A stretch of 64,000 nt of DNA, from the NCBI RefSeq assembly GCF_023715705.1, contig NZ_JAMBOS010000004.1, positions 62,001 through 126,000 of the forward strand, read 5' to 3'. Positions 1 through 8,560 of the stretch are shown here, piece after piece. Source of the stretch: Halalkalibacter oceani (GTDB lineage: Bacteria; Bacillota; Bacilli; Bacillales; Bacillaceae_D). Under the pieces are notes generated by a model, which saw only the letters and a list, made by a program, of their open reading frames with translations, ran no database searches and was not told the origin of the DNA. Within the stretch, counting starts at the first letter, position 1; the number at the start of each line of letters is the position of its first letter. A program made the translations under genes and the position numbers.

Positions 1-1852
1 ACAAGCGGCAAAAGCTGGTCTGCTCGATCCGGTAGTTGGCCGCGATGATGAGGTGGCGCGCGTGATTGAAATTTTAAATCGCCGCAACAAAAATAACCCG
101 GTGTTAATCGGCGAACCAGGTGTCGGAAAAACAGCAATTATCGAAGGCTTGGCGTTACACATTCATGAAGGGACCGTCCCATCCAAGCTTAAAAACAAAG
201 AGGTTTATTTGCTTGATGTCGCTTCGCTTGTCGCCAACACGGGCATTCGCGGTCAATTTGAAGAGCGGATGCAGCAGCTGATTGCCGAGCTGCAAAGCCG
301 CAAAAACATTATTTTATTTATCGATGAAATTCATTTACTCGTCGGCGCCGGCTCAGCGGAAGGCTCAATGGATGCGGGAAACATTCTCAAACCAGCTCTC
401 GCCCGCGGGGAGCTGCAGGTTGTCGGAGCGACAACCTTGAAGGAATATCGCTCGATCGAGAAGGATGCCGCGCTTGAACGCCGCTTCCAGCCCGTCAAGG
501 TCGACGAGCCGACAGCAGAGCAGGCAATCGAGATTTTACAAGGTCTAAAGGAAAAATACGAAGCTTATCACAACGTCCAGTATACGGACGACGCCTTGGC
601 AGCCTGCGTCACCTTGTCACACCGTTACCTTCAGGATCGCTTTTTGCCAGATAAAGCGATTGACCTGCTGGATGAAGCAGGCTCAAAGAAAAATTTAGAA
701 GCCGGTCTGACAAGCAGCGATGAAATCGAAAAACGGTTGGTCGAACTGGAGCATGAAAAGAAAAAAGCGCTTCAGGACGAAAACTATGAAGCAGCTGCCA
801 AGCTTCGTGACGAGGAGGCCGCGCTTGAAGCCCGTATTCAGTCAAAAGAAGATGTGAAAGCTGCGATTGAAGTTGCGGATATTGAAGCGATCATCGCCAA
901 GAAAACTGGTATTCCGGTCGGAAAGCTGCAGGCTGATGACTCGTCGAAGCTCAAGCATTTAGCGGAAAACCTCAGCAAAAAGGTCATTGGGCAAAAGGAA
1001 GCAGTCGAAAAAGTCTCCAAGGCGATCCGCCGCTCCCGGGCAGGCCTGAAAGCAAAGCACCGGCCGATCGGTTCCTTCCTTTTTGTCGGTCCTACCGGCG
1101 TCGGGAAAACAGAGCTGACAAAGTCATTGGCGGAAGAATTGTTCGGCTCGAAGGAGGCGCTTGTCCGGCTTGATATGAGTGAGTATATGGAAAAGCACGC
1201 CGTCTCGAAATTAATTGGCTCCCCTCCTGGCTATGTCGGCCATGAAGAAGCCGGTCAATTAACCGAGAAGGTGCGGCGCAACCCGTATTCCATCATTCTT
1301 CTCGATGAAATTGAAAAGGCGCATCCCGATGTCCAGCATATGTTTCTGCAAATTTTGGAGGATGGTCGCCTGACAGACAGCCAGGGCCGCACGGTCAGCT
1401 TCAAGGATACCGTCATTATTATGACAAGCAATGCCGGGATCGCCGACAAAAAAATAACCGTCGGCTTCGGTGCGACCGATGCCGTCAAGCAAACATCCGT
1501 GCTTGATTCGCTCTCCGCTTACTTTAAGCCGGAATTCTTAAATCGCTTTGACGCGATCATCGAATTTAATCATCTGAACAAAGACGAACTTGTCCAGATT
1601 GTTGAGCTAATGCTGAATGATCTTCAGCAAAGTCTTGCTGAACAGCAGATTTCCTTATCCGTTTCAACCGAAGCGAAGGAAAAGCTGGTCGAGCTTGGCT
1701 ACCACCAGGCGTTCGGCGCCCGCCCGTTAAGACGCGCGATCCAGGAGCAGCTCGAAGACAGAATTACCGACATCCTGCTCGAAGAAGGCACAATTACGGC
1801 AATCGACGTCACCGTGAAGGATGAAGAGATTTGTGTACTGTCAACTAAGTAA
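1..1852 (+). CDS. clpE: ClpE-like Hsp100 ATPase (5' end outside window)
   Basis: This is an AAA+ unfoldase that feeds substrates to the ClpP protease in protein quality control. The frame is open from base 2, so the start and N-terminal domain lie upstream of the window. The first nucleotide-binding domain has Walker A GEPGVGKT at 110-133, followed by an FIDEIH Walker B. A UVR-type segment lies near 745-840 between the domains. The second domain has GPTGVGKT at 1088-1111 and an [12 protein letters not shown] Walker B. The usual C-terminal sub-domain closes the protein. The [12 protein letters not shown] entry into domain 1 and the compact UVR linker fit ClpE best from recall of the family. 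ClpC is the alternative, and the missing N-terminus (a zinc finger in ClpE) would decide. Confidence 0.75.
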   Translation, partial: QAAKAGLLDPVVGRDDEVARVIEILNRRNKNNPVLIGEPGVGKTAIIEGLALHIHEGTVPSKLKNKEVYLLDVASLVANTGIRGQFEERMQQLIAELQSRKNIILFIDEIHLLVGAGSAEGSMDAGNILKPALARGELQVVGATTLKEYRSIEKDAALERRFQPVKVDEPTAEQAIEILQGLKEKYEAYHNVQYTDDALAACVTLSHRYLQDRFLPDKAIDLLDEAGSKKNLEAGLTSSDEIEKRLVELEHEKKKALQDENYEAAAKLRDEEAALEARIQSKEDVKAAIEVADIEAIIAKKTGIPVGKLQADDSSKLKHLAENLSKKVIGQKEAVEKVSKAIRRSRAGLKAKHRPIGSFLFVGPTGVGKTELTKSLAEELFGSKEALVRLDMSEYMEKHAVSKLIGSPPGYVGHEEAGQLTEKVRRNPYSIILLDEIEKAHPDVQHMFLQILEDGRLTDSQGRTVSFKDTVIIMTSNAGIADKKITVGFGATDAVKQTSVLDSLSAYFKPEFLNRFDAIIEFNHLNKDELVQIVELMLNDLQQSLAEQQISLSVSTEAKEKLVELGYHQAFGARPLRRAIQEQLEDRITDILLEEGTITAIDVTVKDEEICVLSTK

Positions 1853-1891
1853 GGCTTTCGCAGCCGTTACTCTCCTTTTGGCAAAACAAGC

Positions 1892-1936
1892 AAAGGCAGA
1901 CTCAACAGGAATTTTTTCGATTGAGTCTGCCTTTTT
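1892..1936. terminator. Bidirectional rho-independent terminator
   Basis: A perfect 14-bp stem (AAAGGCAGACTCAA paired with TTGAGTCTGCCTTT) is flanked by A and T runs on opposite sides. It sits between the converging clpE-like gene and the HemAT pseudogene, so it can end transcription from both. Confidence 0.85.
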
Positions 1937-1954
1937 ATGCTGCTGGGAAGCGGT

Positions 1955-3222
1955 TTACGCCTCCGCCACGGCACCATTCAGCTCTTCGGCCGAGGTTGCG
2001 ACCTCAAAGCTTGCTTTTTCAATTTCCATGACGGCCATCATCAATTCTTCCATCTTCTCCTTCACATTGCTGAGAGTCCGGCCGCTTTGATCAATCGAGA
2101 GCACGATGTCCTGATACACCTCCTGCATATTTTCAGAAGCGCTTAATCCCGTTGAAACAGCTCCTTCCACATGCTGCAGGGACTCGATGACTGCTTCGGT
2201 CAGATGGTTCGAATTCTCGATTAAATTTTGGATTTGCCCGATGGAATTTTCGTCTGTTCGGCCAGTTTCCGGACTTCATCGGCGACAACGGCGAAGCCTT
2301 TGCCGTGCTCACCGGCCCGGGCGGCTTCGATTGCTGAATTTAGCGCCAGCAAATTGGTTTGGTCGGCAATTCCTTTCACGAGTGTAATGACATTCGTAAT
2401 TTCTGTCGTCGAGGAACTAAGCTGGCCGATCGCTTTATTCATATCCTCCGTGTATTTTTCAATTGAACGAATCTTTTCGAGCATCGCCCGGAGTGTATTC
2501 TCTCCCTCCACGCTCTTTGATGTAGCTGTCATAAATGTTGCATTGCTTTCACCGGTTTTGCCATTAATCGCTGCCAGGTTCGTAGTTAGCACTTTGGTTG
2601 CGGCCTGTGTTTCTTCAGCTAGAGCGACCAGGCCTTCACTGACGATTAAAATTTTGTTGCGCAAGTCTTTTTTCCCTTCGTCGTAGCGCCCGTGAATTTT
2701 GGCCACCGTCTCCTTCTCATACGCTTCCAATACGATTTGCTGTTCAAAGCTTAGCAGCTTGTTCATAGCTGAGATGATCGTATAACGCTCCGTTTCGATC
2801 TCCACTTCTTTGCTAATGAGAGAAAATAGCGCCTGCTGTAAATTTTGGAACGCGCCCATGTGGATTTGAGCGACTCGTACTCTCTTTTCAAGAAAGGCTG
2901 ATCCATTCGGCAATGAAACAATTCTCTCAAATGCAGTTGCAACGTTTTTTCCAGTTTGGCAACCTCTGTATGCTGCTCAATCATCTCTCTTAATTCATTT
3001 GTTTGCAGCATTTTTTCGTAAAACGTCTTTACTAACCTCCCGCTATGCTGCTCGATTAACGGCTTTACTTGTTTTATCGCTTTTAAATCCTCCTGTTAAT
3101 TGAATCATCGCCAGCTTGTCCTGCATGCTTTCATCTTCGATCTCAATAAGGACATCAACTTGATGATTATTGAGCCACCTTTTTAGCTTGTTGTTTCTTT
3201 TCCTGCTTCCAAACAAATTCAC
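1955..3222 (-). pseudogene. Decayed HemAT-type globin-coupled aerotaxis transducer
   Basis: An intact version would be a soluble haem-globin O2 sensor fused to a methyl-accepting signalling domain that talks to CheA. A GTG start at 3222 with a GGAGAG site opens the reading frame. The frame then shifts near 3095, where a one-base deletion ends the first piece at the GFKSDK stretch. It shifts again near 2880-2905 and near 2240, in an AAAA/TTCC run. The three frames join into one HemAT-like protein containing [28 protein letters not shown] and the signalling hairpin around [19 protein letters not shown]. About ten codons are also missing between QIH and MGAFQ, beside the proximal-histidine segment of the globin. 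Three frameshifts plus a deletion point to true decay rather than one sequencing error. Confidence 0.8.
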
Positions 3223-3642
3223 TTTTCTCTCTCCTTCGTTTGGCCGGTTGCGCTACTCACTCCAACTCTCCCAAAGCGCCCATTTCCAGAAGAACCTTCA
3301 TTGTTCCCAAGTTATTTGTCTCAAGTATAAACGAAAAGAAAAAAGAAGATAACTCATTTTGTAAAATTCAGATTTATCCTGATTAGCACTGTGAAAACGG
3401 TTGAAATAGCGATGGAAGGAAACCAAATGCTCTGCTTGTCTGTTTAGATTATTTCGTAATTTAAGTCGCTTGAGTTGAGGGAAAAAAACGCCAATTCTTC
3501 AACTCGGCTTCGGTGGCTTACGTGAAGAACAGATTACAGAGGAGGTTTTGAAGCTTTATGATGCCTGTTTTTTTATAAACCAGATAAATTTAGTTAAGGA
3601 AGTACCTGCTCGTTGACCGATTGTCACCCTTTTTCATTTTCC
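3223..3642. other. Gene-free intergenic stretch
   Basis: I see no convincing coding frame here. The only structure is a short 7-bp hairpin at 3495-3529 whose loop contains a GGCTTCGGTGGCTTAC segment. That segment resembles the left arm of the nested palindromes found elsewhere in the window, so it may be half of a decayed copy. Confidence 0.5.
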
Positions 3643-4209
3643 CTACAGCCACACCGTCTTTTCCTGATACGGCGTTCGTTTCTTCTCCGTCGCCGCTTCG
3701 GTTTCGCCTTCTGCCGGGTAGCCTAAAAAGATCGTTCCGACGACCTTTTTGTTCGCCGGCGCGCCGATGAAGTCATGAAGCCGCTGATCATGGACGAGGC
3801 CGACGCCGCGTGTGCGCCAGACAAAGCCGAGGCCGAGCTCCCGGGCGGCGAGCCACATCGAAAAAATCGCGCAGCAAACCGCGTATTCGTTGTCCTTCGT
3901 ATCCGCTTCGTTTTCCGCGATGTCGGCAGTGGCGATGATGATCACCGGGGTTGTTCTGACGACTTTGAGCGAGCTTTCAATGAGCGACGGCTTTGTCGGA
4001 AAACGCTCCTGCAAATAGCTGTGAGCGAGCTGTTCGTATTTTTTCTTTGCTTCACCTTGGATGACGTAAAAGCTCCATGGCTCGCGCAGCCGGTCATTCG
4101 GCGCCCAGGTCGCGGCTTCAAGCAGCTGTTCGATTTTCTCCCGTTCCACTTCTCTGTTCGCATAATTGCGAATCGCCTTGCGCGCTTTTAACAGCTCAAA
4201 TCCATTCAT
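3643..4209 (-). CDS. Nitroreductase-family flavoprotein
   Basis: This 188-residue protein of the FMN-dependent NAD(P)H nitroreductase superfamily should form a cytosolic homodimer. The N-terminal RKAIRNYANREV and the AATWAPNDRLREPWSFYVI stretch form the family's FMN-binding start. GLGFVWRTRG (about residues 127-136) and the FLGYP turn near the C-terminus are also typical. Its start overlaps the stop of the upstream [2Fe-2S] ferredoxin gene by four bases, so the two are translationally coupled and probably work together as a redox pair. BluB, which makes the lower base of B12, belongs to this superfamily and would fit near a cobalamin operon, but I see no BluB-specific signature. The substrate is unknown. 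Confidence 0.8.
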   Translation of the reverse strand: MNGFELLKARKAIRNYANREVEREKIEQLLEAATWAPNDRLREPWSFYVIQGEAKKKYEQLAHSYLQERFPTKPSLIESSLKVVRTTPVIIIATADIAENEADTKDNEYAVCCAIFSMWLAARELGLGFVWRTRGVGLVHDQRLHDFIGAPANKKVVGTIFLGYPAEGETEAATEKKRTPYQEKTVWL

Positions 4210-4604
4210 GCTTGCTTCTCTCCTTTTTCTTTATCCTTCACTTTGGCAATCCCTCTAAAGCGCTCCGTTGTAAACGCGGGCGTCATTTTTTCTTCCTCAA
4301 AACGATAAATTAATGAACCCTCCAGGCGAATCGACGGATCAAGATGGCGTTGAATGATTGCGCGCCCGACTTCCGCCGAAGATGCGGCGTACCAGCTTCC
4401 TTCCGGGTATACAAGCAGCACACAAGCATCCTTGCAGCGGCCGTTACATCTTGTTCGTGTCGTATGAATTTTCTCGTCAAGACCGAGGCGGCTAATTTCA
4501 TCGCGGACAGCCTGGGTGACTTCCTCACCGCCATGCTTCATGCACGTCGAGCCGTTGCAAATGAGAACATGCTTCTCCGTCCCCGTTAAATTCCATGTCG
4601 TCAT
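4206..4604 (-). CDS. Thioredoxin-like [2Fe-2S] ferredoxin
   Basis: This is a 132-residue electron carrier. Cys16 and Cys21 (C-x4-C) and Cys53 and Cys57 (C-x3-C, with an extra Cys61) match the cysteine spacing of thioredoxin-fold [2Fe-2S] ferredoxins such as the small subunits of NADH dehydrogenase-type enzymes. The start at 4604 has a strong GGAGGAG site. The gene is coupled to the downstream nitroreductase, suggesting electron delivery to that flavoprotein. The B. megaterium cobalamin operon also carries a ferredoxin-like gene (cbiW). This could be its counterpart, displaced to the far side of the importer, but that is an inference from neighbourhood. Confidence 0.8.
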   Translation of the reverse strand: MTTWNLTGTEKHVLICNGSTCMKHGGEEVTQAVRDEISRLGLDEKIHTTRTRCNGRCKDACVLLVYPEGSWYAASSAEVGRAIIQRHLDPSIRLEGSLIYRFEEEKMTPAFTTERFRGIAKVKDKEKGEKQA

Positions 4605-4705
4605 CGTTAAACTCCTCCTTGTTTTTGAAATTGCGTATGAGACTGAAAGCTGTTATTTTCTCGAAAATTAAGAAAGGATAACATTTTCGGGGTAATTCGA
4701 GGAAG

Positions 4706-4790
4706 GGCGTCGGCTTCGCACGTTACGTGGAGGGCTGAAAAAAGCCCGTTTTCAGCCCTCCTTAAAAGAATTGTAACGGCTCCGCACGCC
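4706..4790. repeat. Nested palindrome, conserved-loop family (copy 1)
   Basis: Outer arms at 4706-4726 (containing GGCTTCGCACGTTAC) and 4773-4790 (GTAACGGCTCCGCACGCC) are inverted copies. Inside is a perfect 13-bp stem, GGAGGGCTGAAAA paired with TTTTCAGCCCTCC, around the 7-base loop AAGCCCG, followed by TTAAAA. The element lies between the ferredoxin gene and the methyltransferase gene and may stop or slow transcription from the importer operon. Confidence 0.7.
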
Positions 4791-4794
4791 GCTT

Positions 4795-5652
4795 CTATGA
4801 AAAGCCGCTGCGCGGTTTTCTTAGAAGCGGTACCGGCTTCCAGTCAATCAGTGCGGCGTAAAAGTGATGCTCGTACGTAAAGACGCCATCCTTTTCACGG
4901 ACATACGGCGCGAGTGACTGCCTGATCACCTTTTCATCAATATCCGCAGCCAGTAGACGGCGGCTGTTATCTTTGAGTAACGCTTCCTCACTCGTGAATC
5001 TGTATGTTTTCGTCAGCGGCACAATGTTGCAGCTGGCGTAAATGCCCATTTCATATAACAGATGAACAAGATGAATATAATCGCGGCGCGGATACTTCAG
5101 GTGATAGCCGTGGGCAGCTTGCAGATCGAGATAATGCGGACGCATCGGCGCGGTCGTCATACCGATGATCGCCCGTTTTTTAGCATGAGCGTTCATGCGC
5201 TCAAGCGCGCGGCGGATTTCCTTGATCCGGTAATAGCAATTGACGCCGATAATCACATCATGCTGCTCCGGCTGATAGTCCTCCCATTTCGCCAGAACAT
5301 ATGTAAGCGGCAGCTGCTTCTCCTGATTAAGCCGCTGTAAAAATTGCAGGCAGCTTTCCGAGCTGTCGACACAGGTCAAAGCCGCTGCTTTTTCGGCCAA
5401 AGCAAATGTATAATTGCCCCAGCCCGGACCGATTTCAAGCACCGTATCCCCTTTTTCGACATACGTCAGCAACGCTTGCGTAATTTCCTTCGCATACTCG
5501 TCAACATGCTCGCCACTCCGCTTTTTTTCGAGGTGGCGGCGCCAAAATTGCTCCTCTTCTTCGTCATCTTCCATTCGTGTTGGCAGCCTGCCGTTTTCAT
5601 CCTTCATTCCGTCAAGCCAAAGCTGTTCCAGCTCGGATATCGTCTGCTTCAC
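4795..5652 (-). CDS. Class I SAM-dependent methyltransferase coupled to ABC importer
   Basis: This 285-residue cytosolic protein has a Rossmann-fold motif I, VLEIGPGWGN, at residues 71-80, and the acidic residue LTCVDSS after strand 2. An acidic N-terminal extension (DDEEEEQFW) precedes it. Its start overlaps the stop of the ATPase gene by four bases, so it is the fourth gene of the importer operon (substrate-binding protein, permease, ATPase, methyltransferase). That placement suggests it methylates the imported ligand, a precursor of it, or a metal chelator. No target-specific motif is recognised, so the substrate cannot be named. Confidence 0.8.
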   Translation of the reverse strand: MKQTISELEQLWLDGMKDENGRLPTRMEDDEEEEQFWRRHLEKKRSGEHVDEYAKEITQALLTYVEKGDTVLEIGPGWGNYTFALAEKAAALTCVDSSESCLQFLQRLNQEKQLPLTYVLAKWEDYQPEQHDVIIGVNCYYRIKEIRRALERMNAHAKKRAIIGMTTAPMRPHYLDLQAAHGYHLKYPRRDYIHLVHLLYEMGIYASCNIVPLTKTYRFTSEEALLKDNSRRLLAADIDEKVIRQSLAPYVREKDGVFTYEHHFYAALIDWKPVPLLRKPRSGFS

Positions 5653-6446
5653 CGGCTCACCTCCGCTACAGCGGCTACCGACCGGACAGGCAAATAGGTA
5701 ATGTGGACGCTGTTCGTTTTCGGATGAATGATCACATCTGTTTCCACCTGAAATACGCGGCGTAGAAGCTGCTCGGTCAGCACCTCGACCGGCGTACCGG
5801 AAGTGACGATTTCACCGTTATCGACGACATAAATCCGGTCGCAATAGGCCGCGGCGATGTTCAAATCATGCAGGGCGGCGATGACGGTAACGCCAAGCTC
5901 GCGCGCGATTTCCATCACCTGTAGCTGATGATGGATGTCCAGATGGTTCGTCGGCTCGTCGAGAACGAGAATTTGCGCCTGCTGGGCAATCGCACGGGCG
6001 ATCATCACACGCTGCTTTTCACCGCCTGATAGCGTGATAAAGCTGCGCTCACGGTCCTCCCACAGGCCGACCTGCTCCAGTGCCCGCTTTACAACGAGGC
6101 GATCATCGTCGCTATCAGCTTCAAACCATTTTTTATGTGGTGAGCGTCCCATCAGCACCATTTCCTCGACAGAAAAGTCAAATTGTGCCGCTCCCTCCTG
6201 ACTGACGACCGCCATATACTTCGCTGCTTCCTTCGCCGAGCAGGCCGCCCAGTCAATCCGGTCGACATAAATTTCTCCCTCATCGAATGGCAGGGCCCGG
6301 TAAATGGATTTCAGCAGCGTTGACTTGCCACTCCCATTCGGGCCGATGATGCCGATAAACTCACCTGAGCGGACGTCAAGAGACATGTCCTGAATAATCG
6401 GACGCTTTTGAATCGAAGTTGTTACGTTCTGAACGGCAATTTTCAT
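5649..6446 (-). CDS. ABC importer ATPase (BtuD/FecE type)
   Basis: This ATP-binding subunit belongs to the metal-chelate importer family that takes up B12, ferric siderophores and haem. Walker A GPNGSGKS is at residues 35-42, the ABC signature LSGGEKQR at 139-146, and Walker B ILVLDEPTNHLD at about 159-170, followed by the switch histidine in AALHDLN. The start at 6446 is chosen because GGAGGGGAAGG lies just upstream and the ATG overlaps the permease stop (ATGA). A longer frame starting further upstream would run through the permease gene. The predicted length of 265 residues is normal for the family. Confidence 0.9.
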   Translation of the reverse strand: MKIAVQNVTTSIQKRPIIQDMSLDVRSGEFIGIIGPNGSGKSTLLKSIYRALPFDEGEIYVDRIDWAACSAKEAAKYMAVVSQEGAAQFDFSVEEMVLMGRSPHKKWFEADSDDDRLVVKRALEQVGLWEDRERSFITLSGGEKQRVMIARAIAQQAQILVLDEPTNHLDIHHQLQVMEIARELGVTVIAALHDLNIAAAYCDRIYVVDNGEIVTSGTPVEVLTEQLLRRVFQVETDVIIHPKTNSVHITYLPVRSVAAVAEVSR

Positions 6447-7546
6447 TTTCCTTCCCCTCCAAATGAGTACTTGCTTTTCCGCAGCAGCCAAATAAAAAAG
6501 GGACCTCCGCATAGGGCGGTAACGATACCGATCGGCAGTTCCTGGGGCGCGACGACGAGCCGGGCGAATACATCAGCCCAAATAACGAAAATCGCCCCGG
6601 CAAGTGCGCTGATCGGCAGGACACGGCGATGATCCGAGCCGACGGTCAGCCGGACTAAATGAGGAATCATCAGGCCGACAAAGCCAATCGCCCCGCTCAC
6701 CGCGACGACGACGCCTGTCAGCAATGCGGTGATAACGATCATCCATTTGCGAAACCTGTCCATATCAACACCTAGCGTACCGGCTGTTTCTTCTCCTAAT
6801 AAAAGCAGATTCAGCGGCCGGAACTGGACAAGCAAGCAAATCAAACCGAGCGTGACGGCGATCACTGGTATGAAGAGATGATCCCATCGCGCCCCGGCAA
6901 GGCTGCCCATCATCCAGAACATCGCATCGCGAATTCCGCGCTCGTTCGGACTTGAAATGACGATAAAGCTCGTGATCGCTGATAATATCATCGAGACGAC
7001 GACGCCGGCAAGCAAAAGCCGGGTCGTCGTCAGCCGCCCGGCGACATGGGCGAGCATATACACGAGCAGTAGCGAGAATAGTGCACCAAGAAACGCCGCT
7101 GTTGAAAGAGCATACTGGCCGAACACACCGAAGGCGCCAAATAATATGACGAGCGTCGCCCCGACGGAGGCTCCTGACGAGATCCCCAAAATATACGGGT
7201 CGGCAAGCGAGTTGCGAACCAGAGCCTGAATGACGACACCGACGACGGCGAGCCCCGCGCCGACAGCGACGCCTAGCAGCACACGTGGAAAGCGGATATC
7301 CCAAATAATCCGCTCCTGCGCCAATGTCCAGTCCCCCTGAAAAGAGACCGGCAGCAGCGTTAGCTGATTCAGCGCGATTTTCCAGACGGTAAGCGGATGA
7401 ATCGGCACCGGGCCGAGCATGACACCAAGCGTGATGGAGACGAATAGCAGCAGAAACAGAATGAGAATGGCAGCCACAAGCGGAAAAGGCTTGCTCTTCG
7501 TTGGCCCTTCTTTGCTTTGAAACCGATTTTTCTCCTTACTCACCAT
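6443..7546 (-). CDS. ABC importer permease (BtuC/FecCD type)
   Basis: This 367-residue integral membrane protein of the FecCD family forms the channel of the importer as a dimer. After a basic cytosolic N-terminus it has about ten hydrophobic spans. It carries the family's conserved GVVIQALVRNSLADPYILGI segment, the SGAIGFVGLMIPHLVR cytoplasmic coupling region, and an ELPIGIVTALCGGPFF ending. It lies 11 bases downstream of the binding-protein gene and overlaps the ATPase gene. The family covers B12, iron-siderophore, haem and other metal chelates, so substrate cannot be read from this subunit. Confidence 0.9.
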   Translation of the reverse strand: MVSKEKNRFQSKEGPTKSKPFPLVAAILILFLLLFVSITLGVMLGPVPIHPLTVWKIALNQLTLLPVSFQGDWTLAQERIIWDIRFPRVLLGVAVGAGLAVVGVVIQALVRNSLADPYILGISSGASVGATLVILFGAFGVFGQYALSTAAFLGALFSLLLVYMLAHVAGRLTTTRLLLAGVVVSMILSAITSFIVISSPNERGIRDAMFWMMGSLAGARWDHLFIPVIAVTLGLICLLVQFRPLNLLLLGEETAGTLGVDMDRFRKWMIVITALLTGVVVAVSGAIGFVGLMIPHLVRLTVGSDHRRVLPISALAGAIFVIWADVFARLVVAPQELPIGIVTALCGGPFFIWLLRKSKYSFGGEGK

Positions 7547-7557
7547 ACCTCTCCTAT

Positions 7558-8523
7558 CTATTCGTTGTCATAAAATCCTTCCACAAGCGTTTCCAGTGCG
7601 AGCGCGATCCGCACCCCTTCCGCCGCCGTGCTTAACGGCATGACGACAAAATGCTGATTTTGAACGGCAGTCGTGTTGGTGAGCATCGGGTTTTCAAGCA
7701 GAAAATCAATCTTCTCGTCGGCTGCTGTCGTGCCGTAATCCATAATGACGATGATTTCCGGATCACGCTCAACCACTTCCTCCCAGCTGACGTCCGGCCA
7801 GTGCTGCTCAAGCTCAGAAAAAATGTTCTCCCCGCCGGCGACGGAGATCAGCTCATTCAAAAAGTTCTGCCCGGCTGTTTTCGGAGTCGTGTCGCCGCTG
7901 TCAAACACAAATACCCGCGCCGCTTCATCAACCTCCGGAATGTCGGCTGTTAATTCAGCGATCCGCGCGTCAGTTTCAGCAATAAACTGTTCAGCCCGAT
8001 CCTCCACTTGGAAAATCTCGGCGACATGGCGAATATCCGTGTAAATATCCTCAAGCCTCGGTGCCGTCTTCATTGAGGATTCGTGCAAATACGGAATAAT
8101 CCCGTATTCAATCAGCTCCTCCTGTGTCCCAAGACTGTCCTCGCGAAACGCGCTCGGCCAGCCGGCATAAGCGAAGTCTGGCTCGACCGCGAGAAACACC
8201 TCCTTCGATGGATAGGTGTCGGATAATACCTCGACCTTCTCATACGCCTCTTTGTACCCCGGCAGAATTTCATCATCCAAATAAGCAGTACCGACCATCC
8301 GGTCTTCAAGACCGAGAGCGAGCATCACTTCGGTGACATGCTGATTCAGGCTGACCGCCCGTTGCGGTGATTCGCTCACTTCAAGCGTGATACCGTTATT
8401 TTCAATTTCAATGACTTGTCCGCTCTCACCTTCGGAAGTGGCCGGCTCTCCTTGATTACAGCCGGCCAGCAGCAAAACGAGACTAACGAGCAACCCGCTG
8501 CACTTCACGATATTCAACTTCAT
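7558..8523 (-). CDS. ABC importer substrate-binding lipoprotein (BtuF/FepB type)
   Basis: This is the extracellular ligand-binding subunit, membrane-anchored by lipid. A signal peptide ends in the lipobox LAGC with Cys22. The mature part is a two-lobe helical-backbone (class III) binding protein. It has RAVSLNQHVTEVMLALGLED in the first lobe, AARVFVFDSGD at the second-lobe start, and a GGENIFSELEQHWPDVSWEE segment typical of the family. The segment around VSLNQHVTEVMLALG recalls binding proteins once proposed for F420-0 as well as corrinoid and siderophore ones. The Zur box in front makes a zinc-linked ligand possible. The substrate is unresolved. Confidence 0.88.
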   Translation of the reverse strand: MKLNIVKCSGLLVSLVLLLAGCNQGEPATSEGESGQVIEIENNGITLEVSESPQRAVSLNQHVTEVMLALGLEDRMVGTAYLDDEILPGYKEAYEKVEVLSDTYPSKEVFLAVEPDFAYAGWPSAFREDSLGTQEELIEYGIIPYLHESSMKTAPRLEDIYTDIRHVAEIFQVEDRAEQFIAETDARIAELTADIPEVDEAARVFVFDSGDTTPKTAGQNFLNELISVAGGENIFSELEQHWPDVSWEEVVERDPEIIVIMDYGTTAADEKIDFLLENPMLTNTTAVQNQHFVVMPLSTAAEGVRIALALETLVEGFYDNE

Positions 8524-8544
8524 TTCTTTCTCCCCTTATGAAAA

Positions 8545-8559
8545 TCGTAATCATTACGT
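8545..8559. promoter_or_regulatory. Zur-type operator (7-1-7 palindrome)
   Basis: TCGTAATCATTACGT matches the Bacillus Zur consensus TCGTAAT-N-ATTACGA at 14 of 15 positions. It fits less well to Fur (TGATAAT-N-ATTATCA) or PerR (TTATAAT-N-ATTATAA), whose outer positions differ. It lies just after the -10 element of the importer promoter, where bound repressor would block initiation. By family knowledge, Zur bound to zinc would repress, so the importer would be induced in zinc shortage. Confidence 0.7.
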
Positions 8560-8560
8560 T

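Noticed and set aside
1821-2146. Plus-strand frames across the end of the clpE-like gene and the terminator
   Set aside because: They cross a perfect terminator and are antisense to the HemAT pseudogene; no coding features are visible.
8545-8559. Reading the palindrome as Fur or PerR box
   Set aside because: Outer arm bases TCG/CGT fit Zur and disagree with TGA/TCA (Fur) and TTA/TAA (PerR).
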